Shown: one piece after another, positions 43,540-54,789 of the stretch
How the letters are laid out: every line of letters begins with the position of its first letter
Position numbering within the stretch: the stretch's first letter is position 1
Assembly (NCBI GenBank): GCA_021234155.1
Contig: JAJEKV010000051.1
Coordinates: forward strand, 4,840,698-4,904,697
DNA: 64,000 nt
From: Isoetes taiwanensis
Taxonomy: Eukaryota > Streptophyta > Lycopodiopsida > Isoetales > Isoetaceae
Direction: 5' to 3'
Made by a program: the position numbers and the translations under genes
The notes under the pieces: generated by a model
What the model saw: the letters and a program-made list of their open reading frames with translations, nothing else
The model's database searches: none
Told to the model about the DNA's origin: nothing

Positions 43540-46343
43540 ATGTCTGCGTCCAAATTCTCCTCCTCAAAGCGTGCAAACATTGCTCACAGACCTCGGTCTC
43601 CTCATCACTATCCGGGAGCCATTACTTTCATACCCCGAACATGCCTTCATCCATCCGTCTTACGGCCCATCGCCTCTGCCTTCACAACCATCATCTCCTC
43701 ACGGGTGGGCCGGGGATATCCACATATCTCTTTTGCTCCTCCCAGGAATTTCCCTTCCCTACCTTTCCCACCGCTCTTCCCTGTTTACAATCTTCTGGAC
43801 CTCAAAACCAATGATGAGGCCTCCGGTACCTCCACCTCAGCCACCCCTTCAAATGGGGTCTTTCCAAAGACCATACCACCTCCAACTCCACCTCAATATC
43901 CTCACTATCATGTTCCCCGCCCAGCCCAAAGACTTTTACCTCCACCTTTCAGACCCTTAAGGCGACTTATCCCACCTTTGGCAACACGAAAGGCAAACCT
44001 TTAGACCAAAGTGCTCGGGCCCACATGGAAGAATTTGAGGCTCGGCTGTCCCGAATGGTCATGCGCAACCTCAACTGAAATTCCACATCTTTTCCACCAC
44101 ACTTTGCGTGGCTCCCTCATCAATGGCTCATGTCCAACAAAAGCCACTTGGAAATGAGGATTGGTCCGAAATGAAAACCTTTTCTTTCTCACTATGGGAC
44201 CACGGATGATGATCAACTTCATCTCAAGCAACTCAATGACCTTCAACAAGAGCCCACGGAGTCCGGGATTTTTTGCAGATCGTCTTCACATTCTCGCTTC
44301 AAAGAAACTCAAGGAGTACCCCCACACAGAGCCGGATCTTGGTCCGGTTTCTCCGTGGACTTCCTCCAGCTATCCGACTCATGACCCGAATACTGCGCCA
44401 AGAAGACTTTGGCAGCATCCATCTTTGTCAATCACTTTCGATCAATGTTTCCTCCCGTGGCGTGGCTCTTTCGGGAGCTCCCTTTCATTCCACCCGGCCA
44501 TGGTTCCCGTGATCGCTGTTCAACCTCAACATGCCAATCCAGCGGCAGCGGATCTGGTGCCATATCTCGCAAATATCAAGGCCACTTGGCGAATGAGTGC
44601 AACTCCACCAATGGCCCGCCTCATTGTAAAGATGCAACATGTGCAATCATGCCGCCGGAAGAGTGCACTGCGCACTCATCCTACACCTTTCCGCAACAAA
44701 ATGGTTTATCAAGTGCAAACCACACCTCAGCACCAATCGCAATATCGCCAGCGACCACCACTTTGCAGCGCAACCCAATCAACTCTATCGACCAGGGAGC
44801 AACAACGGGGACCCAACACACGCCCTCCTTTTTGATCCTTGGCTTCGCTGTTACCATCGCCAAGAATGGGGTCATACCACCACGGCGTGTCCTCAACTTC
44901 CACAAGTTCAGTGCGGCTTCACGGCACAAATCAGACCACATCGGTCCGCCTCACGGCTTACCAACTCGGATTGCTAATGGCAAACAAGGCCCGCGTCCTG
45001 TTCTTCGAAGCCACCTCGCCCAAGAATCACGCTATCAACCAACTCCTGCCAATCAACCTCAGATAGATCAACAAGCACAGGAAGAAATTTTTCAGGCTCT
45101 TAATCCTCCCGTCCAGCCATCAAATTGGGTTGGTTTGGTTTTACGCCAGACCAGGGCGTCACGTCCCTTAATCATTATTCCTAATGGCACGCAACCTGCC
45201 TTTGCTGTCGACACCATTCCTCATGAAGAAGCAAAAAAGGTTCACTTTGCACCGGACTTGGAGAAACTCATGCCGCATGTTATGCCTAAAGTTCGCCAAA
45301 GCATTTTGAACCTCATGCAAGCTACTGAAGGCCGCACGTTGGCTAATGTTCATGCCACCACTAGAGCTCAACAAAGACAAGAAGCACCTTCCATGTCTCA
45401 ACCTCCATGCTCTCAGCCATATCCAAATATCGCTGCTGAGGTAGACCTACTCAAAGAAGTTGTTGCTTCCTTACCACGCACTCCAGCACCTGTGGATCCC
45501 GCAGATCCTTTTTCTCATGTGCCTCTGGAACTCCAAGAAGAGCTGGCCAAAATCAAAATTCCTCTAAGTCTTGCCACGATTTTGAAACTCTGTCCTGCTC
45601 TCAAGGACCAGTTACCCCTCCCGACTGTTATGGTTGGGGCTGTTGCTACCTCTACACCCACGGTACATGCCACGGTGGGCAATCAACAAATCAATCATGT
45701 TCAAATTGACGGAGGTAGCGCGGTCAATCTCATCACGGATAAACTCTGCAAACAAATGGGCATCAAACAACTCTATCGTGCCCCATATGACATCAAATTG
45801 GCCAATGGCCATATCACGCGACCTCAAGGCGTCACGCCTCTTCTTCACATCAACATTGGTGATCTCAAATTCCCCTTGGAATTTGGTGTTTGGAAGGCTG
45901 GCGAAGATCCAGGTGATTATGAAATGTTGGTCGGCAGACCTTTTCTTCGCCAGGCCAAGAGTATCCATTACTGGGCCACGGATCCGTTAGTCATCACAGA
46001 TGGTCACCTCCATGCCACCATGGACTTGGAAACTGGCAAAATCATTTCCGTCGACAATGCTGAACCCTCTCTCTCCGACACCGATTCTGAGGACGCCCAA
46101 AATATCTATCACGTTCAGGCTCCACCTGCGAGTCTGCCTCTGTCATCCTACCCCGAATATGCTGATCCTTGGGGAGACATGACCCTTGATCAGGACCAGG
46201 CTGTGGCTGCTTTGCTTGACCCTTACCTGGCTCCTTGCAATCGAATTCAACGGGTTGATCACTTTTCAGATGTGGACTCTCCCCGCAGCTCCTCCCGATG
46301 TCCACGCTGTCATGAAGCAACCTCTCGCTTGATGAAACTCTAA
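43540..46343 (+). pseudogene. Element 2 gag and protease
   Basis: From ATG 43540 (MSASKFSSSKRAN) a Pro-rich N-terminal region is open to 44004. The capsid region 44005-44560 is frame-shifted. From 44409 a 644-residue frame is open to 46343, and it is clearly family coding sequence from about 44835. The first zinc knuckle near 44550-44600 has an inserted base where element 1 reads cleanly (KYQGHLANEC is present). The retropepsin motif VQIDGGSAVNLIT is at about 45699-45738, with LANGH after it and MLVGRPFLRQ near 45925-45954. The frame ends at 46343, about 370 bp before RT; in the living element gag-pol was probably continuous or joined by a frameshift. Confidence 0.8.
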
Positions 46344-46716
46344 GACCCTCTCTTTTTCACCACGCAGAGTGCCACGCATCCTGTTATGCTTCAACCTCCT
46401 CGCTCATATTGTCCAGACACGGTTATCCCCATATTCGCACTCGGCGCCGAGATTGTGGACGTAGGCAACAATCACCGTCCGAATTGCTGCAAATCTTCCG
46501 ACACCCTATCGTAATAGGGCCGGCCACGCTCTTCAAAAAATTCAAACACATTTTCGCCTGGAGCTACAGAGATCTTCGGGGGATCAACAAAACCTTGGGG
46601 GAACTCACCATTCCTACTAAGTCTGATGCACGTCCAGTCTAGCAACGACAGTACCGGCTCAACCCTAATTACCGCGGATCGCGTCAAGGCGAAATTGACA
46701 AACTCCTTGCCGCAGT

Positions 46717-48351
46717 TTGATCTATGAGGTCAAATATTACGAATGGGTGAGCCCCATCGCCATTGCACTCAAACACAATGGTAAGATCCGCGCTTATGTG
46801 GACTACCAAAACTCAATCAGGCCACGGAGCGTGATCATTTTCCACTTCCCTTCACGCACCGTGTTCCGAAGAAGGGTTGCCGGACATGAGATGTACTCCT
46901 TCATGGATGGTTTTTCTGGCTACAATCAGATCTCAATCAAAGAATCTGATCAACTCAAGACTACTTTCACCACCCCGTGGGGCACTTTTGCCTACAAGGT
47001 GGTTCCTTTTGGATTATCAAACTCTCCATCCCTTCAACGTATCATGCTCTCGGTTTTTCATGATTTTATGAAGGAAAATCCCTTCTTGCAAATTTTTCAA
47101 GATGACTTCTCTGCCTACAGTTCCATGGCTGACCATTTGGATAAATTGGAACTCGTCTTTCAGAAATGTGATGAGTCCGGCATTAGTCTCAATCCCGAGA
47201 AATGCACCTTTTGCGTCACTTCAGGTGTTCTATTAGGACATGTGGTCAGCAAAGCAGGTATCACCACGGATCCTGCCAAAATCAGCTGTGTGCTCAAGGC
47301 TCAAGCACCAGCCAATATCAAGGAAACCCGCTCTTTCTTGGGTAAGGTCAATTATTACTCCACTTTCATTCCTGGACTAGCAGCCATTGCAGATCCCATT
47401 CATAAACTCACGGGTGATGAATCCACCTGGGCTTGGAATTCCCAGGCGGATGCTGCTTTCCAACAGTTAAAGCTCTTGCTTACTCAGGCCCCGGTTCTTG
47501 TTCCTCCTCAATGGGACAAGCCCTTTCATGTTCATGTCGATGTCTCGGCGTTTGCTATTGGAGCTGTTCTTTCTCAAGAATATGATGCGCACACTGACAA
47601 ACCAAACAGATATGCCAGCCGGAAACTCAATTCTGTTGAGCGCAACTACTCTGCCACAGAGCGAGAAGCCTTGGGTTTAATCTTTTGCGTCCAACGCTTC
47701 CGTCACTATCTTTTGGGCAGTCAGATCAAATTCTTTGTTGACCACCAGGCACTTCTTTATTTGATCAACAAATCCACGCCCACGGGCCGCATTGCTCGTT
47801 GGGTCCTCCTTCTGCAAGAATTTGCACCTTTTGAAATTGTTCACAAGGCCGGCAAATCTCATGTTGTCCCGGATTATCTTTCACGCATCCACACAGATGA
47901 TCCCTCCACTGGAGTCTCAGACGCCTTTCCTGACGCTCAACTCTTTCTGGTCACGGCAACACCTCATTGGTTTCATGACTTTCAGCAGTATCTCCTCACA
48001 GGCGCTCTTCCACCAGAGGATGCCACGCTCTCTCCAGCCAAGCGCCAATCCCATCGCCATCAATTTCTCCGAGAGGTCCGTGACTACACCATGGTTGCAG
48101 GCCATCTTTACAAAAAGGGTAAGGATACCATCCTTCGACGCTGTGTTCTCCCTCATGAGGTCCCAGATATTGTTCGAGAAGCCCATGAAGGGCTCGGTGG
48201 TGGTCATTTTCATGGTGACACCACGGCACGCAAAATCCTTCTTGCTGGTTATTTTTGGCCCACGCTCTTCAAAGACGCTCACGTCCACACCCGACGCGGT
48301 GATGCTTGCCACCGTGTGGGGCGCCCACGCCCGTGGACGCTCTTCCCTTGA
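46717..48351 (+). CDS. Element 2 reverse transcriptase, RNase H and integrase N-terminus
   Basis: 544 open residues. The RT fingers are slightly damaged (DYQNSIRPRSV in place of DYRxLN). Then come YSFMDGFSGYNQI, PWGTFAYKVVPFGLSNSP, and the catalytic FQDDFSAYS (about 47095-47121). The RNase H runs from HVHVDVSAFAIGAVLSQ (about 47530) through NYSATEREALGLIFCV to FVDHQALLYLINKSTPTGR and HVVPDYLSRI (about 47860-47890). The integrase zinc region starts GGGHFHGDTTARKILLAGYF (about 48200). The frame ends inside the integrase at 48351, followed by a scrambled patch of about 320 bp. It copies element RNA to cDNA in cytoplasmic particles. Confidence 0.85.
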   Translation: MIYEVKYYEWVSPIAIALKHNGKIRAYVDYQNSIRPRSVIIFHFPSRTVFRRRVAGHEMYSFMDGFSGYNQISIKESDQLKTTFTTPWGTFAYKVVPFGLSNSPSLQRIMLSVFHDFMKENPFLQIFQDDFSAYSSMADHLDKLELVFQKCDESGISLNPEKCTFCVTSGVLLGHVVSKAGITTDPAKISCVLKAQAPANIKETRSFLGKVNYYSTFIPGLAAIADPIHKLTGDESTWAWNSQADAAFQQLKLLLTQAPVLVPPQWDKPFHVHVDVSAFAIGAVLSQEYDAHTDKPNRYASRKLNSVERNYSATEREALGLIFCVQRFRHYLLGSQIKFFVDHQALLYLINKSTPTGRIARWVLLLQEFAPFEIVHKAGKSHVVPDYLSRIHTDDPSTGVSDAFPDAQLFLVTATPHWFHDFQQYLLTGALPPEDATLSPAKRQSHRHQFLREVRDYTMVAGHLYKKGKDTILRRCVLPHEVPDIVREAHEGLGGGHFHGDTTARKILLAGYFWPTLFKDAHVHTRRGDACHRVGRPRPWTLFP

Positions 48352-49283
48352 CGCCGGCCGCCACGCCACTTCCTTCAAAGAATGGGGAATGGATTTTGTG
48401 GGACCCATCGATCCTCTGCCGCACACCCGTGCCCGCTACATTCTCGGTTCTCACCGACCACGCTTACCAAATGGGCGAAGCTTGGCGCACTTCCGCACAA
48501 CACCGCGGCCAAAGACAACCAAGGTTATCTATCAACAAATCATCACGCGATTCGGCTGCCCCACGGAGCTGGTCAGTGATCGTGGTGTCCACTTTATCAA
48601 TCATACCATCAAGGAGCTGACGGATTATCTCCTGATACATCATCATAAGAGCACACTATCCTCAAGGGAATGGTTTGGCAGAAAGCACCAACAAAACTCT
48701 GGTCACAATTCTCAAGAAAATTTGTGACGCTTCTCGCACTGACTGGCAAACCAAACTTCCTACTGTTCTATGGGCTTACAATACTTGTTTCAAAATAGCT
48801 ACTGGTCACACTCCTTTCAAATTGGTTTATGGTCAAGAAGCTCTCATGCCTTTTGAGTACATTCTCCCCACTCTCCGTTTTCAACTGGCTACTGCCCATA
48901 ATCCGCCTGCTGCACTCAAAGAAAGGGTTTATCAATTGGAACAGTTGGATGAACTTAGAAGGGATGCTTATATTCGTGTTCTTCATGGACAACGGTTGCA
49001 AAAATCTCTACATGACAAACGTATGAAGACAAAAACATTCAAAGAAGGAGATTTGGTTCTTCTTTATGATTCTCGGTACAAAAATTTTCCGGGTAAGCTT
49101 AAGTTTCGATGGCTTGGCCCTTATCAAATAGTTCAAGTGGTTCAACCCAGCGTTTTCCAGCTGGCTGAGTTAGATGGAACTCCATTACCTAATGGCTTTC
49201 GCCTCAAAACATTTCATACCACAGCAAGTGAAAATCAACAAACAGATACAGTTCAAGACGCAAACACAACAGATAGTGACTAA
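48352..49283 (+). pseudogene. Element 2 integrase core and C-terminus
   Basis: A scrambled patch (48352-48674) holds GMDFVGPID (first Asp), ITRFGCPTELVSDRGVHFI (second Asp) and a disturbed HPQ-type segment. From 48675 an open frame of 202 residues starts MAESTNKTL, whose Glu is the third catalytic residue. It continues through WAYNTCFKIATGHTPFKLVYG, a Lys-rich segment (LHDKRMKTKTFKEGDLVLLYD) and the C-terminal GPYQIVQVV. The natural stop is at 49281. No chromodomain follows, unlike the host chromovirus. Confidence 0.85.
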
Positions 49284-50214
49284 AAAGGCGGCATATTATA
49301 TTATAGGTGGAAATTTTTACAAAATGTGGGCACAGCCCAGCTCTTTCCGCTAAGGGCACTGCCCTATATACAAAAACGGGCTCAGAGCCCTATCTACTAA
49401 AAACCTAAGAAGAAAAACCCTCTACTCCGGGTTCGGAGCAGAGGTGATGCGGAGGAGGTGGTAGAGGTTCTGCTCAGGGTCCCAGCGAAGGTGCAGAACC
49501 ACCTCCATCCCGTTGGTCTTCGGATCGGGATGTTCACCATCCCGACACACCAGCCATCCATTCTCAAAGCCACGATTGTGGCAGCCGCAGGTCCGCATAA
49601 CCATCTTGCGTAATCCACTCTCGACGGTTAGTGGGCATAGTGCGCTCTCGATCAAACCAAAGAAGCCAGCCATGCCGAAGCCATTGATGCCTTCGCTTCA
49701 CTCCCCGTTCGCCTTTATATAGCCAACCGAGGAACTCCTTGTCGACGTGGACCAATCACAAAAATCGCCAACGTGTTTTGCAATGCAAGGTTGTTTCTAA
49801 AATGAGAATCTTTTCTCCCCGCCGCATATCTAGCCATGGTACCTTCCGACATTCCTTTTAATGATATCCCACTTCAAGTTGCCGGCATTCAATGCCATTC
49901 CTTCTTTTCATACCCGCAAACATTAATGTGTGTCCTTTGGCCACCAATACATCCGATCATTCTCTCACGCCTCATCTCCACCGTTCATTGCTTCTCCCTT
50001 TGTTGTTCTGGGACTTAGCCAAATTTTGCCTCTCAATCCCTTCCTTGGCATCTTTCGACACTGCACCATCAACGGTTACAGTTTAAGCCCTCATCATACC
50101 CCTTCGCCTCCATTTGCACGCCCTAAACCTTTTAGCCTCTCTGCGCCTTCGTTTAGGTCTTCAGTCCTCGTTCTCGGCTCTCATTGCATCACCGTTCTTT
50201 TCAAGCTCTTTGCC
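49284..50214. promoter_or_regulatory. Element 2 pol-ORF3 intergenic region with divergent promoter candidate
   Basis: Contains the antisense ORF and its TATA box (GGCTATATAAAGGC, - strand, 49711-49724). 49725-50214 is C/T-rich and separates the antisense gene from the ORF3 start in the opposite orientation. The arrangement and spacing match element 1. Confidence 0.45.
49422..49673 (-). CDS. Family A antisense ORF, element 2 copy (unknown function)
   Basis: 83 residues from the - strand ATG at 49673, about 40 bp downstream of the TATA box at 49711-49724. The C-terminal half carries CHNRGFENGWLVCRDGEH and WDPEQNLYHLLRITSAPNP, then a stop directly after a final Glu. Element 1 shares the C-terminal block and the upstream MPTN..EWIT block; in element 2 the latter lies in a neighbouring frame, so at least one of the copies is frame-shifted. 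It matches no family I know. Extra antisense ORFs after pol have been reported in some plant Ty3 lineages, which makes a real gene plausible. Confidence 0.5.
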   Translation of the reverse strand: MAGFFGLIESALCPLTVESGLRKMVMRTCGCHNRGFENGWLVCRDGEHPDPKTNGMEVVLHLRWDPEQNLYHLLRITSAPNPE

Positions 50215-53150
50215 ATGGTCGCTCCAAAATTTCCTACACTTCAAGCTCTTTTGCTCCCGTGGAACCGGCTCTTTTCGAAGTCAAGATCTTTCTTGACGCC
50301 CCACTTTCCGTGAAGCCCTTGTTGGCCCCGAATCGCGGTAGCGGTCACGCCGTGAAGCTTTACTTAATTTTCACAAATGGACCTTCCGGCTCCAAATCCC
50401 GACCAGAAGCAGTTCATCGCTCACATCATCAACAACCCGAATGGCTACACTACAGTGGTCGATGGCACCACCATTTCACTGACCCAACACCTAATTTCTG
50501 AGGTATTTCATATCCCTTTGCAGACCCCTTGTTTATCTTGGTCTGCCATACAGGATCTAGATGTCACTGAGTTTGGTGCCCCTGCCTATCACGCAAATGT
50601 GCATCGCCTGACAAATATTGACAAGCCCCATGAAATTTTTGTTAAGTTTCTGTGGCGCAAGTACCTTGGGTATTCTATCAAGAACACCCATATCAATAAG
50701 CCTTTCTATAATATGGTGATCACTGCTACTCGCTCCCAACACCACATTGATTGGCCCCAGTTGTTGTTCTACCGTCTTCTCCAAGAAGTAGACCGCCTTC
50801 GCTGCCACTTCTACCTCTCGAAACTTCGTGGGCGGCCATCTTCAAGCCCTCATCTATCATTACTTTTCTCCCACAAACTCTCATTCTCAAAATTCCACTC
50901 AGCAGTCCCTTCCTAAGACTCACCAAGTTGGCACTTCACGCCCTTCTTCTTCTGGTCATGTCAACCTTCAAAGACACGCATGTCACATCTCCTCCTCCTC
51001 CTCTACGTAAACCAAGCACTCTAGTCCTCATCATGTGTCCCAAACGTCACAAACAAGGCAACAAATGGCTCCACCACCACAAACCCTCGTCGGTTTGTTG
51101 TATCAAGATCGCCAGGATGCTCAAGCCGCTGTTCTAAAGTTACAAGAATCCCAAGAAGCTCTTATGAATGGGGTTCACACGCCCCGACGACGGCCTCGGA
51201 TTCTCACCCGTGACCTTCAAGCCGCAATCGCACAAGTTCAAACTTTGGAAGCCCAACTTCAAGAAAAGCACGGGCTCTTTACAGTGGGCAAGATAGATCT
51301 CAAAAGTGCATAGGATCAGACCAGCCTACTTGCGGATCAACAGCTCAGCTTCAATCCAAATTCAGGACTTATTGGAGCAAAACAAGTCCAAAGCCACCCT
51401 CCTTAGTGACAAGGAGAAAGATATTGCTAAGCTCGACGCCTTGTACTCGAGCTTTGTGACAATTACAAAGACTCAAGTTCAACACCTTACAGAAGGACAC
51501 TCAAATTGCCTCTTTGACGGGCTCAGCTCCATGCGCATTTCTCACCACATCCTCCAAGATCGCCTTTTACGGAGGTTCGTAAACGTAAACTTTGATGACG
51601 CTGAGATTGCCGTGCTCGACTCAATGCTCCCGGGCAATCCTCCTCACAGGTTAACACTTCGAAACGGGTCCGCGGACCACGCCTTCCGTTAGAAAAGGAC
51701 CACAGATCCGCGGACTCAACAACAGCTATAGCACGCTATTCACCGGCCGATGAGGCTCGCACCAAACCGGACGGGCTATATCACAATCGTTAGCAACCTC
51801 GCCTCGTTGATTTCGCCTTCCTTCGCTATCTCGATTATGTGGTTGCCCGCCGCCACCTCTTTCTTCCGGCGGCATGGGGCTGATGGTCCCGCGGATGTTC
51901 CATCTGCGCACCGCAGATTTTCTTCGATTTGGCCGTAACTCTCTATTGAAGACAAAGGTGTCCGATGTGCCCTTTTAGTCTTTGATCTCATTCACCGCTA
52001 AGATCCGGATTTCATCACCTTCGAGTTGTTCAGCCCATGGCTTACATTTTTCATGATTTCTATCCGGGTGATACATGTGAGAGATTTCGGATGGGCCACC
52101 ACGTAACTATCCGGTGACCCCACCCTTCAATGGTTGCTTGGGGATAACAACCCCTACCGGCTGATCATGCTCGCACACACGCTCTTCATCAAGAGTACAT
52201 GCCCGAGCTTGCACATCATTTACCTCTCCGCAAGCGGAAGTGCCGCAACAAATAAGGAAGTATCCGACATCCTCGAAGATCTTCCCTATGCACAAATTTA
52301 TATGCAACACCTCGCCGGTTACAATCAATTACGCCCTCTTCTCGATAGCAAGACAGCCCCCACAGCCGGGATAGCCCTCCCCGCCAACTCTCAACTCTCG
52401 CTCTATCCGGGATCGCGTGGTGTAAAGCTCTTGATCCGCCCTTGTCGCTGAATTCCCGAGCAGGCTCAAGAACCCACGCCCACCCGCATGGTTCCTCCCT
52501 ATGCTTCCCCGGGTGTTCCTCCACTTGTGTTCCCTCGACTTCGATTGGCATCCTCCCCTTTTGGACAAAGGTCATGGATGGCCATGCCGGATGGACTCCA
52601 CCTCGATCTCGACGGATCTCCTTGGGATCCCCGCTTTGTTCGGCCGCCCCATTGGGAGGAGGGTGCCACTCTTGATAACACCACGAATTGGATCTATATT
52701 GCTAATGAGCGTGGTTGGCAACGCCTCGGCGATGCGCTTCCATGGTCTTGACACCTTCTTGCGCGCCGCCACCTCACCGTATCCTTCACCTCCACCTTCA
52801 AGCAGGTTTTGTGCTGCTCTAAAATGCATCTTGATCAGCTCCTTAAATCGGTACGTCCCATTTTTTTATCGCAATCCAATGCCGGGGCCACCGGGCCTTC
52901 GCCTCGACTTGCCTCGCCATAGAATGTCGGGCTTTGTTTCTTCCGCCCATGCCGCCCTTTTGAAGACATGGTGCGATCTTGTTTTCTCATTGATGCTGAT
53001 CCGCCGCCCTTGGGCTCAACACTCTCCTCCCGCTCTTCAACCGCCCCGATCTCATTGCCACTTACCATAATGGTGCCCGTCCTCACCCCCGCGGAGGATC
53101 ACTTTCGGCCGACCGATGGCTTCCCCTTCGTAAAACACTTCCTCCTTTTT
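50215..53150 (+). pseudogene. Family A ORF3, element 2 copy
   Basis: ATG 50215 (MVAPKFPTLQ) lines up with the ORF3 start of element 1. The globular domain is open at 50377-50916 (DGTTISLTQHLISEVF, FGAPAYHANVHRL, KFLWRKYLGYSIKNTHIN, HHIDWPQLLFYRLLQE). Then come a Ser/His/Thr linker (50900-51060), a coiled coil (about 51080-51500; QDAQAAVLKLQESQEAL, QTLEAQLQEKH, IQDLLEQNKSKATLL), and a scrambled C-terminal region with FHDFYPGDT (about 52045), DLPYAQIYMQHLAGYNQL (about 52279-52332) and VMDGHAGW (about 52572, shifted). Total capacity is about 970 residues. Over a sampled stretch (50590-50710 against 19590-19710) most differences from element 1 are synonymous. Confidence 0.65.
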
Positions 53151-53174
53151 CACCCGGTGTCGTTGGTGGGGGAG

Positions 53175-53771
53175 TGTTAGTCCCGCGGCCTCCCGGCATG
53201 TGACTATTCATGCATACTGACGGACCAGGTCAAGAACAAGGATCCACAGGGCCACCACGGTCAGCCATCAAAGGCTCAGCATAGAAGACCAAGCATCACG
53301 CCAAAAAAAGCCTGCGTCCCGTCCACAAGGCGAGGCTTCAGACAAGTGGACGCCCGCCACCGCCTCGGGCCAAGCCGGGCCAAGGATTCTAGGCACTTCA
53401 AGAGGCACCGCCAATATTCCTCGCAGAAATCGCCTCCTTCCGTGAGTCGGCACCGAGATCGACCGGAGTGTTCATATTGGGCCAAAGGCCATTGTACTAT
53501 ATATATGAGTAGAGCTAGCACATGAGTTTTAGATGAGTTTTGAGTCTTGTCTCTCTTCGCTTCTCTCGATTAAGTAGAGCTCATGTATGTTCATCATTGA
53601 TATCAAGGAAGCTTATCATTTTCCTCTCATTGTTCTCTTTGGTTCTGTTTTCTTCTTCTTGTCCTTTTCTTGCAAATCCCGCGTGACATAGTCCCCCGGA
53701 TTCTCCTGTTAGATCCAAGGGTCCTCACAGAGGGCTGTCTTGCAGGAGTTCCCGAACCCAGACCCCAAACA
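53175..53771 (+). repeat. Element 2 3' LTR (597 bp)
   Basis: TATA box CTATATATATGAG at 53497-53509. The first 280 bp differ strongly from the 5' LTR, mostly at CAG/CTG positions; the remaining 300 bp are almost identical. Such a split is hard to explain by ageing. Confidence 0.92.
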
Positions 53772-53776
53772 CATGG

Positions 53777-54560
53777 AGTTCAAGCACATATGGGCTTAGT
53801 CTCTACAAGAGTGCAAGGACGGATTAAGAAAGAGAAACCTTCAAATATCTTTAAAAGGAAGGTAATCTTTAATAGCAAAGAACAACTATGCGCACCCAAA
53901 GTATAAGAAAAATCTTCCATGACACGCAGTAAGAAAAATCTTCCATGACACGCATAATAGCCCTAATTTCGGCCATGCAAAATTTATAAAGGCTTACTTC
54001 AAGATTAGAAGTAGCTACGTCTAGCCGGGCATGAAGAAGCAGATAATCAGACATATCCAAGAATGTCAGTGGAGCCAGCAGACAAGGGCGGAACAATTTC
54101 GAAGTCCAGAAGTTTTGGAACCTTGGGCGGTGCCAGACGCCAAGTGGGAAATTATCAGCATGGATTTCATAACGGGCCTTCCAAGGGCAACAAGAAGCTT
54201 TGTCGCCTTGAGGGTTGTGGTATATAACTTATAAAAAGGGCACATACTTGCCATGCCACACTATAGACACCGCTTTGGATCTAGCCGTGTGGTCTACACA
54301 AGAGTTCTTTAGGCTGCATGGAATGCACAGGTCGATCATCACCAAAAGAGATCCGAAGTTCTTTAGCGACGTTTAGCAAGTCTTCTTCAACACGAGCTGC
54401 ACCAACTTGTTGATGAGTTTTGCTTATCATTTGCAGTCAAATCGGCAAAGGGACCGCACCAACACAATTTTGGAGAGCACGTTGAGAAACTATGATTGGA
54501 ACAAGGAATCCAAATGGGACGATTACATCCACCTGGTCAATAACATACAATAATATGAAG
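53777..54560 (+). pseudogene. Chromovirus integrase remnant
   Basis: Traces of the zinc-binding domain (FGHAKFIKAYFK, then PGMKKQIIRHIQECQWSQQ, about 53960-54090), of the core start (WEIISMDFITGLPRA, about 54145-54195, first Asp), of the second Asp region (HGMHRSIITKRDPKFFS, about 54315-54370) and of the AYHLQSNRQRDRTN segment (about 54420-54460), where the catalytic Glu has changed. Stops are frequent. A 26-bp unit is tandemly doubled at about 53906-53957. This continues the chromovirus pol gene interrupted at 42732. Confidence 0.75.
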
Positions 54561-54789
54561 CAAGAGTCATCGAAGATGTCTCCCCCATGATCAGTTACAG
54601 TTATCAATGCTTGACCCTAGTCATGTGGCATAATCTAGTGCCCAAGGTGGAAGTTTCTCAACGACGACAGCATATGCCGTAGCTTTTGGTAGAAGTGTGA
54701 GAGTATGTTCAACAGCATGGGCACATCTGAAGAGTATAGCAGATAGACATAAAACTCCTCGAGAGTTGTTTGTTGTGAGAGTAGAGTTT

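Larger units (their letters stand above)
42733..53771 (+). mobile_element. Family A Ty3/gypsy element 2 (11,039 bp, nested in the chromovirus)
   Basis: LTRs at 42733-43319 and 53175-53771; target duplication CATGG at 42728-42732 and 53772-53776; polypurine tract GGTGGGGGAG ending at 53174. It has the same gene order as element 1 but long stretches of intact frame (44835-46343, 46717-48351, 48675-49283), so it is the reference copy for this family. Intact and scrambled patches alternate sharply along it. Confidence 0.95.

Noticed and set aside
53906..53957. Doubled 26-bp unit considered as a CRISPR-like repeat
   Set aside because: Only two adjacent units without spacers, in a eukaryotic retroelement remnant.
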